NCBI GenBank assembly: GCA_009885605.1
Contig: VFKK01000154.1
Location: 1-7,831 of the forward strand
From: Cyclobacteriaceae bacterium
Lineage (GTDB): Bacteria; Bacteroidota; Bacteroidia; Cytophagales; Cyclobacteriaceae
Reading direction: 5' to 3'
DNA length: 7,831 nt
In this document: positions 1-5,445 of the stretch, one piece after another
Layout: each line of letters begins with the position of its first letter
Numbering within the stretch: the first letter of the stretch is position 1
Translations under genes and position numbers: made by a program
Notes under the pieces: generated by a model
What the model was told of the DNA's origin: nothing
The model's database searches: none
The model's input: the letters and a program-made list of their open reading frames with translations, nothing else

Positions 1-20
1 AAACCCAATAACTGGTTAAC

Positions 21-1256
21 ATGACCTTCAAAAATCGTTTCTCCTTATTTCTGCTGGCAATCTGTTTGATTTCAGCACCCTCATTTGCTCAGCTCGCCAA
101 TGAAAAATCTTCCTCCAAGGCCGGGATTTCTTCCGAGAGACTTGCCCGATACGATGCCTATTTCCAAAGAGAAATCGATGCGGGCCGACTTCCCGGTGTC
201 GTGACTTTGATGTATCGAAAAGGTGAGAAAGTTCACGAATCTGCTTTGGGCTACAATGATCTCGCCGCAAAAACAGCGATGCGCCAGGATCAGATCTTTT
301 ATATCCAGTCCATGACAAAGCCCATCATCACAACCGCTTTTATGATGCTCTACGAGGAAGGATATTTCTTTTTGACTGATCCGATCTCCAAGTATTTGCC
401 CGAGTTCAAAGACATGAAAGTGATCCTCGATCCTGCTAAAGGCTCAGTTGGCGGAATTGAACCTGCAAAATCCCAGATCACAATCGCTCAGGTGCTGAGC
501 CACACAGCTGGTTTTCTACATGGAATAGGTGGAACCGAACTTGACAAGGAGGTTGCTCAAGCGATCTACATGTCCGGTCCAAAGTCAATTGAAGAACGCG
601 TGAAAGCTCTTGCAGCCCAGCCGTTGGCAAGCCATCCAGGTCAACAATGGAATTATTCAGCCTCTCCTGATATTCTGGCAAGACTGATCGAAGTTTTTTC
701 CGGAATGAGCCCTGCGGAATTCCTGAAAACCAGGCTTTTTGATCCGCTGGGAATGAAAGACACCGGATTCAATTTGAGCGACGCCCAAAAAACCAGGATG
801 GTTCAGCTTCATAATTTCAACGAAACCGGAGTGCTGGTGAAAAGCGAAAGACAAACTCCAACTTCTGGTAATACAGTTTTTGGAGGAACTCATGGACTAT
901 TTTCGACATCTCAGGATTATTCCCTCTTTGCTCGGATGATGCTAAATGGTGGAGAATGGAATGGCACGCGCTATTTGAGTCCAAAGACTGTCGAAATCAT
1001 GTCAATGGATCAGGCAAACGATCTTTTCAGGGATCCGGGAAAAGGCTTTGGGCTCGGCTTTGCGGTCGTTGAAGATCTCGCTGATACAAAAAGTCTGGGT
1101 TCGGAAGGCACTTTCTATTGGAGCGGGGCGTTTTGCACCTATTTTTTCATTGATCCCAAGGAAGAAATGGTTGCCATTTTCATGACTCAGGTGAATCCAT
1201 TCAGTTCCTACTACGAAAACAAATTCAGGCAAATGGTTTATCAGACGATTGAGTAG
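21..1256 (+). CDS. Secreted serine hydrolase, class C beta-lactamase / EstB-like esterase family (Pfam Beta-lactamase)
   Basis: The 411-aa product starts with a typical signal peptide (basic MTFKNR, hydrophobic residues 8-20, cleavage probably after SFA at 23), so it should be exported to the periplasm or outer membrane space. The family catalyses acyl-serine hydrolysis of esters, D-amino-acid peptides or beta-lactams. S97-M-T-K100 is the SxxK nucleophile/base motif, preceded by the usual Y-I-Q-S context. Y212-S-A is the second motif, with Ala where classical AmpC enzymes have Asn, as is common in esterase-like members. LSHTAGF lies at 159-165, and W367-S-G replaces the KTG box. The length is normal for the family. 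The ATG at 21 places the signal peptide correctly; no Shine-Dalgarno sequence is visible, which is usual in Bacteroidota. The substrate cannot be told from sequence, and a true antibiotic beta-lactamase is less likely than an esterase or peptidase. The gene is followed by a strong terminator and a convergent menB. Confidence 0.9.
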   Translation: MTFKNRFSLFLLAICLISAPSFAQLANEKSSSKAGISSERLARYDAYFQREIDAGRLPGVVTLMYRKGEKVHESALGYNDLAAKTAMRQDQIFYIQSMTKPIITTAFMMLYEEGYFFLTDPISKYLPEFKDMKVILDPAKGSVGGIEPAKSQITIAQVLSHTAGFLHGIGGTELDKEVAQAIYMSGPKSIEERVKALAAQPLASHPGQQWNYSASPDILARLIEVFSGMSPAEFLKTRLFDPLGMKDTGFNLSDAQKTRMVQLHNFNETGVLVKSERQTPTSGNTVFGGTHGLFSTSQDYSLFARMMLNGGEWNGTRYLSPKTVEIMSMDQANDLFRDPGKGFGLGFAVVEDLADTKSLGSEGTFYWSGAFCTYFFIDPKEEMVAIFMTQVNPFSSYYENKFRQMVYQTIE

Positions 1257-1268
1257 TTAGATCATAAT

Positions 1269-1497
1269 GTCAACAGAAGACAGTCAACGGTCGACAGCTG
1301 GGGGTTTTGAACCCCAACCCAAAACTTAAAAATGGATTGTTTGTAAAGTAAATAATCTCTTAAAAACAAGAAAGCCTCCAAAATTATGGAGGCTTTCTTT
1401 TTCTGATAATGCGATTTGCTTTCCTAACTCTAACCAAATAAAACAAGGTTTGAGGTTCACTATAGGGGCCGTGGACTGTTGACCGTGGTCCGTTGAC
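1269..1497. repeat. Imperfect 30-bp inverted repeats flanking the intergenic terminator
   Basis: The left arm (1269-1298, + strand) and right arm (1497-1468, read on the - strand) align without gaps at 23 of 30 positions. Each arm contains two GTCAAC cores 14 bp apart, followed by GTCsAC. The left arm is followed by a small perfect hairpin (GGGGTT-TTG-AACCCC, 1301-1315). Between the arms lies the rho-independent terminator. The right arm ends three bases before the menB stop codon. The element resembles the GTC/GAC-rich intergenic repeats that I recall from Cyclobacteriaceae genomes, and could be a MITE- or REP-like unit. No transposase and no clear target-site duplication were found. Confidence 0.55.
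1368..1402. terminator. Bidirectional rho-independent terminator between convergent genes
   Basis: A perfect 13-bp stem (1368-1380 pairing with 1387-1399) encloses a 6-nt loop. On the plus strand the stem runs into a T-rich tail (to 1402). On the minus strand the A-run at 1362-1366 becomes a U-run directly after the hairpin. It can therefore end transcripts of both the serine hydrolase (+) and menB (-). Confidence 0.9.
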
Positions 1498-1500
1498 GTT

Positions 1501-2334
1501 TTACGGTATCCACTTAATATTTTTAAAATTCGGTTTCCTCTTCTCCAAAAAGGCATTTCTACCTTCCTTCGCCTCTTCAGTTCCATAGGCCAGTCGGGTT
1601 GCTTCTCCCGCAAAAACCTGCTGACCCACCATTCCGTCGTCGGTTAGATTCATTGCGAATTTCAGCATCTTGATGGAAGTTGGTGATTTGGCCAAAATCT
1701 CCTGAGCCCATTCGTAAGCAGTTGCTTCAAGTTCGGCATGAGAAATTACTGCATTTACCATTCCCATATCATAGGCTTCCTGAGCTGAATAATTTCTTCC
1801 TAAGAAGAAGATCTCTCGGGCTTTTTTCTGGCCAACCATTTTCGCCAGATAAGCAGAACCATACCCTCCGTCAAAGCTTGTCACATCAGCATCTGTTTGC
1901 TTAAAGATCGCATGCTCCTTGCTTGCCAATGTCAAATCACAGACAACATGCAGACTATGTCCCCCGCCAACTGCCCAGCCAGGAACCACCGCAATAACAA
2001 CTTTTGGCATGAATCGAATCAGCCGCTGCACCTCCAGAATATTCAACCGATGGTAACCGTCCTCACCAACATAGCCTTGCTGACCACGCGCTCGCTGATC
2101 GCCACCTGAGCAAAAAGCCCAGCCACCATCTTTCGGTGAAGGCCCCTCACCTGTCAGCAAAATCACACCGATCGAAGTATCTTCCTGTGCATTGTAAAAA
2201 GCATCGTACAACTCAGAGGTAGTTTTTGGGCGAAACGCATTCCGAACCTCAGGGCGATTAAAAGCGATCCTGGCTACGCCATCGCATTTTTTATAGGTGA
2301 TATCTTCGTATTCTTTTGCAGTGATCCAGTTCAT
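1501..2334 (-). CDS. menB: 1,4-dihydroxy-2-naphthoyl-CoA synthase, type II (Asp-type)
   Basis: MenB is a cytosolic crotonase-fold enzyme that closes the second ring in menaquinone synthesis, turning o-succinylbenzoyl-CoA into 1,4-dihydroxy-2-naphthoyl-CoA. The 277-aa product has the expected size. CSGGDQ (75-80) and GWAVGGGHS (119-127) form the CoA/oxyanion-hole region, SFDGGYGS (153-160) is the MenB signature, and the C-terminal region from RLAYGTEEAKEGRNAF to KRKP is conserved. In QTDAD, D148 occupies the place where E. coli MenB has Gly156 (bicarbonate-dependent type I) and M. tuberculosis MenB has Asp185. This is therefore a type II, bicarbonate-independent enzyme by family knowledge. I chose the ATG at 2334; an in-frame TTG at 2343 would add only three residues (MKK). 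The gene is divergent from menE across 106 bp and ends at the repeat/terminator block. Confidence 0.97.
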   Translation of the reverse strand: MNWITAKEYEDITYKKCDGVARIAFNRPEVRNAFRPKTTSELYDAFYNAQEDTSIGVILLTGEGPSPKDGGWAFCSGGDQRARGQQGYVGEDGYHRLNILEVQRLIRFMPKVVIAVVPGWAVGGGHSLHVVCDLTLASKEHAIFKQTDADVTSFDGGYGSAYLAKMVGQKKAREIFFLGRNYSAQEAYDMGMVNAVISHAELEATAYEWAQEILAKSPTSIKMLKFAMNLTDDGMVGQQVFAGEATRLAYGTEEAKEGRNAFLEKRKPNFKNIKWIP

Positions 2335-2440
2335 TTTTTTCAAATTAGCATTCCAAATTTAGTACAAGATAACAGACGTCTCTGAAATTTGTTGATTTCA
2401 AAAACAGCTACATTTATCCCTTCAACTCAGCCAAATTTAG
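2335..2440. promoter_or_regulatory. Divergent menB/menE promoter region
   Basis: This 106-bp gap must drive both genes. On the minus strand, TAAATTTG at 2361-2354 matches the Bacteroidota -7 box TAnnTTTG exactly, with a TTTC (2387-2384) 22 nt upstream as a weak -33 box. On the plus strand, TACATTTA (2409-2416) is a one-mismatch -7 box with TTTG at 2388-2391, 17 nt upstream. The 10-mer CCAAATTTAG occurs twice in direct orientation, at 2353-2362 (covering the menB -7 box) and at 2431-2440 (touching the menE ATG). The promoters are predictions only. Confidence 0.5.
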
Positions 2441-3514
2441 ATGTTTCAGCTTCGAATCGGTCAGAAAAATTTCCAAACCCCAGCCGATTTCTCCGCGGAA
2501 ATAGAGGAATTTTCCGATTCAGAAAAGGCTGCAATCACTTTTTGCAAAGCTTGGCTGGATGGAAAAGGAACATTTTCCCAGCAAAGTTCGGGTTCTACCG
2601 GAATCCCAAAAACAATCGAAGTCCATCGGAATCAGATGATTGCAAGCGCGAATGCCACAGGTGATTTTTTCAACGTGAATGAATATACCCGACTTCTTTG
2701 CTGTCTAAGTCCAGCCTACATAGCCGGTAAAATGATGCTTGTTCGGGCGATGGTTTGGAACTGCGAAATAGATCTGGTGGAACCAACTTCCGATCCCCTT
2801 CGGGAAATCTCCTGGGACCATCTTCCTGACTTTTTTGCGATAGTACCGCTCCAGATTCAGACGATTTTGAGCAATCCATCAAGTCTGGAAAAACTAAGAA
2901 AAATCAGCCATATCATCATAGGAGGCGCGCCGCTCAATGAAAATCTCAAAAGCCTGCTTGTTTCCAACGGAATCAAGGCATTCCAAACTTATGGCATGAC
3001 TGAGACTGTTTCTCATATTGCCCTTGCAAGGATTGAATCAGGAAATTTGGTATACCAGGCGCTGAAAAATGTAGAAATCGGACAAGACAATAGAGGGGCA
3101 CTTTGGGTAAAATCTGCCATGAGCGGACCGGAGAGAGTTCAGACCAATGATCAGGTCGAGTTAAAATCTGAAAATTCATTTTGGTGGCTTGGACGGGCAG
3201 ATTTTGTAATCAACTCCGGTGGAGTTAAAATTCATCCGGAACTTCTGGAAACCAAGTCAGAATCCACAATTGCCGGTTTCTTCCCAAATTCAGAATTCTT
3301 CTACTTTGGGTTAAAAGATCCTAATCTTGGAGAAAAACTGGCACTTTTTATTCAAACTTCCGAGGCTAAATCAGAAAAGGCAGAGCTTTTGCAAAGGGAG
3401 TTGAAGCTCAAATTGGATCGGTTTGAAGTTCCAAAGGAAATTCACCTGATGCCGAAATTTGAGATCACCTCTTCCGGTAAGCTTGACCGGAGAAAAACTG
3501 TTTCTCTTTTATGA
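2441..3514 (+). CDS. menE: o-Succinylbenzoate-CoA ligase, short Bacteroidota form (acyl-adenylating enzyme)
   Basis: MenE activates o-succinylbenzoate with ATP and joins it to CoA, giving the substrate of MenB. The ANL-superfamily core motifs are in order: P-loop SSGSTGIPK (49-57), YGMTET (184-189), TNDQVE with ribose-binding D237, hinge GRADFVINSGGVKI (251-264), and the C-terminal ITSSGKLDR with catalytic K347. At 357 aa it is about 100 residues shorter than E. coli MenE because the N-terminal part before the P-loop is reduced. I know this shortened form from Bacteroidota, so I do not regard it as a broken gene. The assignment as MenE rather than another AMP-binding ligase rests on that length class and on menB lying divergently next door. 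The ATG at 2441 is the first sensible start. The stop overlaps the start of the DUF2141 gene (ATGA). Confidence 0.88.
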   Translation: MFQLRIGQKNFQTPADFSAEIEEFSDSEKAAITFCKAWLDGKGTFSQQSSGSTGIPKTIEVHRNQMIASANATGDFFNVNEYTRLLCCLSPAYIAGKMMLVRAMVWNCEIDLVEPTSDPLREISWDHLPDFFAIVPLQIQTILSNPSSLEKLRKISHIIIGGAPLNENLKSLLVSNGIKAFQTYGMTETVSHIALARIESGNLVYQALKNVEIGQDNRGALWVKSAMSGPERVQTNDQVELKSENSFWWLGRADFVINSGGVKIHPELLETKSESTIAGFFPNSEFFYFGLKDPNLGEKLALFIQTSEAKSEKAELLQRELKLKLDRFEVPKEIHLMPKFEITSSGKLDRRKTVSLL

Positions 3515-3936
3515 AGCTTCTGATTTTAGGTATTCTCTTGGTTTCCATTTTCAACTCTGAACCCCAAACCGGATATGAAATTGAATTGCTTGTAAATGGC
3601 GCGAAGTCCAACAATGGCGTAATTCGGGTTCTGATTTTCAACAACAAAGATGGATTCCCGGAAGAACCCAAAAAGGCTATCAAGGCTTTGAGTTTGCCTG
3701 TTTCAAATTTGTCTGCAAAAGTGATTGTTGAAAATTTGCCGTCAGGAAACTATGCGATTTCTGTTTTTCACGACGAAGACTCCGACGGGAAGATTCGAAA
3801 AAACAACTTGGGGCTTCCTCTTGACAGCTATGGCTTTTCCAACAATCCTGCGTTGGTTTTTGGACCACCGAGCTTTTCAAAAAGTGCTGTTCAATTGAAA
3901 AATTCAACAGTGAAAGTTGAAATCACTCTGCGCTAA
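3511..3936 (+). CDS. DUF2141 family small exported protein
   Basis: The 141-aa product matches the DUF2141 family pattern: a beta-rich domain (about 22-140) with GNYAISVFHDEDSDGK (79-94) and GLPLDSYGFSN (101-111), the usual HDxNxDGK-like loop and GxPxExYGFSN motif. Its biochemical role is unknown. The acidic DEDSDGK loop resembles a metal-binding loop, which is inference. Residues 1-15 (MKLLILGILLVSIFN) are hydrophobic and look like a signal peptide, although the cleavage site is unclear. The ATG overlaps the menE stop as ATGA, so translation is probably coupled to menE. The stop codon TAA interlocks with the TAG of the convergent oxygenase on the tetranucleotide CTAA. Confidence 0.88.
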   Translation: MKLLILGILLVSIFNSEPQTGYEIELLVNGAKSNNGVIRVLIFNNKDGFPEEPKKAIKALSLPVSNLSAKVIVENLPSGNYAISVFHDEDSDGKIRKNNLGLPLDSYGFSNNPALVFGPPSFSKSAVQLKNSTVKVEITLR

Positions 3937-4544
3937 TCAATATTCTTCAACCATCCTGTGATGCTGATTCGCTCTTTTTTGGTTGGCAAAACTTCATGAG
4001 GAATTTCCCCGCTTAGAAAAACGACAAGCCTTCCGCCGATCGGCAAAACATCCCTGATCAGTTCAGAACCATCTTCCTGCGGAATGTACATTCGCAGCGC
4101 CCCCTCGTCAGATTCTGCCCACGAATCATTCAAATACAAAATCACCGTCACAACCCGATACGAAACCTGCTGAAACTGATCCAGGTGTCTTTTGTAAAAA
4201 GAACCTACGGGATACCGGGCAAAATGTCCTTCAAAAGAACGGAGACCCAGGAAGCATCGCTGATTCAAAATTTGCCGGATAGCATCCACCTTTTCCCAAT
4301 ATTCAGCCTGCAAAGAACTTATGGATTCAGCATCCATCCAAAGCACTTCATCACTTCGGATTTCCGGTCGTACGAGTTTCTTTTCTCCGCTTCCAATGGC
4401 TGCCTGCCTGAATTTACCAGCTTCCAACAGGGAAGTTTGCTCCTTCAGAAGAGCCTTCCGGAACTCCTCACTGATGAAATCATCGACGATTACATAAGAA
4501 TTTTGGTAAATCTCTGAAGAAATCCGATCGAGCACAGGGTCCAT
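3933..4544 (-). CDS. 2OG-Fe(II) oxygenase, SM-20 / prolyl 4-hydroxylase-like
   Basis: This is a non-haem iron dioxygenase that uses 2-oxoglutarate and O2, probably to hydroxylate a protein or small substrate in the cytoplasm. From the ATG at 4544 (203 aa), the facial triad H120-x-D122 lies in FYKRHLDQF and the distal H183 in GEIPHEV. R192 in KERISITGWL is the usual 2OG-carboxylate arginine. Strands around VVTVILYLND and GALRMYI fit the double-stranded beta-helix. The C-terminal ISITGWL ending is typical of SM-20/EGL-9-like bacterial members (2OG-FeII_Oxy_3). An upstream TTG at 4565 would give seven extra residues; I prefer the ATG. The substrate is unknown; ribosomal protein or translation factor hydroxylation is known for relatives. 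The gene is divergent from the 253-aa protein gene and convergent with the DUF2141 gene. Confidence 0.88.
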   Translation of the reverse strand: MDPVLDRISSEIYQNSYVIVDDFISEEFRKALLKEQTSLLEAGKFRQAAIGSGEKKLVRPEIRSDEVLWMDAESISSLQAEYWEKVDAIRQILNQRCFLGLRSFEGHFARYPVGSFYKRHLDQFQQVSYRVVTVILYLNDSWAESDEGALRMYIPQEDGSELIRDVLPIGGRLVVFLSGEIPHEVLPTKKERISITGWLKNID

Positions 4545-4593
4545 ATGGGGTGGTTTATCCTGCAAAATAACAGCTTAATTGCCTAAAAAAACA

Positions 4594-4601
4594 TACTTTT
4601 G
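4594..4601 (+). promoter_or_regulatory. Putative -7 promoter box (TACTTTTG) for the 253-aa protein gene
   Basis: TACTTTTG matches TAnnTTTG exactly and lies 15 nt before the ATG at 4617. The TTG inside this box (4599-4601) is in frame with the gene but is then more likely promoter than start codon. A GGAAAG (4603-4608) sits 8 nt before the ATG and could help ribosome binding. If the box is used, the leader would be very short. No good -33 box is seen. The same 72-bp gap must also hold the promoter of the divergent oxygenase gene. Confidence 0.4.
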
Positions 4602-4616
4602 CGGAAAGCTTCAACG

Positions 4617-5378
4617 ATGGAAATCAGCAAAAATAACCTTACCGGCTTGATGCTGGAATACGATTCAGGCATCATCCCTCCTCCATACAGTCATGTTTTC
4701 AGACTTTCTCTGGATTGGAGTAAAGGTGATTTGTCCGTCGAATTAAACCTTCACTACACCGATCGGGAAGACCTTGACCAGGAAGAAATCCTCGATGAGG
4801 GCTTCACTGCCAATGACGACTACACCTATAAAGGCTCGCTAAATTCCATCTGGACCAAGACAGTTTTGACTGAATACGAAAAGTCGAAATGGAGCGGAAA
4901 ATCGCTTGAAGACGGAGGCGTCTCCCTGACTCCTGTAGAAAATGGAAAAGAAGGAAAATCGAAAATTCCAGCTAATCAGGAAGAATGGCAACTTTTAGCT
5001 CAGGATTTGATTCAGGCAATTTACGAAACAACCAAAAAAGAAGCTCCACTTACTGTACTCTACAAGAAAGTAGAAAATGAAGTCACTCGTAATTGCTCGG
5101 TAACAGTTCATTTTTCAAATCGCGAAGTAATTTTTGAAGTAGACGGAAAAAGCCGCACCATCAACTGGGAATATGCGATTCAACTGATGAAGCTTATTTT
5201 TACCCCGGATTACCATTACGAAATCGCAAAAACTGAACCTGGTAACAAGCGCGGTGCTTACATAGAGTGCGGAGACGGCTATTGGCACGAACTAGGAAAA
5301 GGCGTCGTCAACATCGATTCCTCTTATGATGCAGTTGGAAAAATAAAAGCCGGGTTTGAAGATTTGATGGCCGGATAA
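4617..5378 (+). CDS. Hypothetical protein, 253 aa, unrecognised
   Basis: I do not recognise a family. The product is acidic and soluble-looking, with no signal peptide or transmembrane segment. The N-terminal part (1-75) has alternating hydrophobic residues suggesting beta strands (HVFRLSLDWSKGDLSVELNLHYTDRE) followed by an acidic stretch (DLDQEEILDEG). The middle (about 85-120) is charged and probably flexible. The C-terminal half (about 118-253) starts with a helix-like IPANQEEWQLLAQDLIQAIYE, then strands (CSVTVHFSNREVIFEVDGKSRTINW), and ends with a Gly/Trp-containing segment (ECGDGYWHELGKGV). I chose ATG 4617 because the in-frame TTG at 4599 lies in a promoter-like box. The 67-nt gap to the TIR gene and the same strand allow co-transcription, but the TIR gene also has its own promoter-like sequence. 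Codon use looks like that of the neighbours. Confidence 0.85.
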   Translation: MEISKNNLTGLMLEYDSGIIPPPYSHVFRLSLDWSKGDLSVELNLHYTDREDLDQEEILDEGFTANDDYTYKGSLNSIWTKTVLTEYEKSKWSGKSLEDGGVSLTPVENGKEGKSKIPANQEEWQLLAQDLIQAIYETTKKEAPLTVLYKKVENEVTRNCSVTVHFSNREVIFEVDGKSRTINWEYAIQLMKLIFTPDYHYEIAKTEPGNKRGAYIECGDGYWHELGKGVVNIDSSYDAVGKIKAGFEDLMAG

Positions 5379-5390
5379 AATCTTAGAATC

Positions 5391-5422
5391 TTGCAAATAA
5401 TTATCTGATTTCTTTAACTTTA
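5391..5422 (+). promoter_or_regulatory. Putative promoter of the TIR gene
   Basis: TTG at 5391-5393 and TAACTTTA at 5415-5422 (one mismatch to TAnnTTTG) are separated by 21 nt, the usual Bacteroidota -33/-7 spacing. The -7 box ends 23 nt before the TIR ATG. Confidence 0.4.
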
Positions 5423-5438
5423 GATAGTTCCAAATCAG
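5405..5438. repeat. Inverted repeat spanning the TIR promoter -7 box
   Basis: CTGATTT (5405-5411) and AAATCAG (5432-5438) form a perfect 7-bp inverted repeat with a 20-nt spacer that contains the putative -7 box. It could be an operator for a dimeric regulator. Alternatively, with the following GTTTTCT, it could be a weak terminator of the upstream gene, but the loop is long for that. Confidence 0.4.
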
Positions 5439-5445
5439 GTTTTCT

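Noticed and set aside
28..318. Open frames antisense to the serine hydrolase, and likewise antisense to the TIR gene (5592-5906)
   Set aside because: Their products are Arg/Ser/His-rich with no domain pattern, as expected for shadows of real genes.
1301..1315. GGGGTT/AACCCC hairpin as a separate terminator of the serine hydrolase
   Set aside because: There is no T-run after it; it fits better as part of the repeat element, and a much stronger terminator follows.
1326..1613. Minus-strand reading frame across the terminator and the menB 3' end
   Set aside because: It covers a perfect terminator and a repeat arm and overlaps menB in another frame; there is no recognisable protein feature.
4545..4565. 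TTG start at 4565 for the oxygenase
   Set aside because: It adds a poorly supported MQDKPPH; the ATG at 4544 keeps all catalytic parts and leaves room for promoters in the divergent gap.
4599..4616. TTG start at 4599 for the 253-aa protein
   Set aside because: The TTG lies inside an exact TAnnTTTG promoter box, and an ATG with a purine-rich stretch 8 nt upstream follows.
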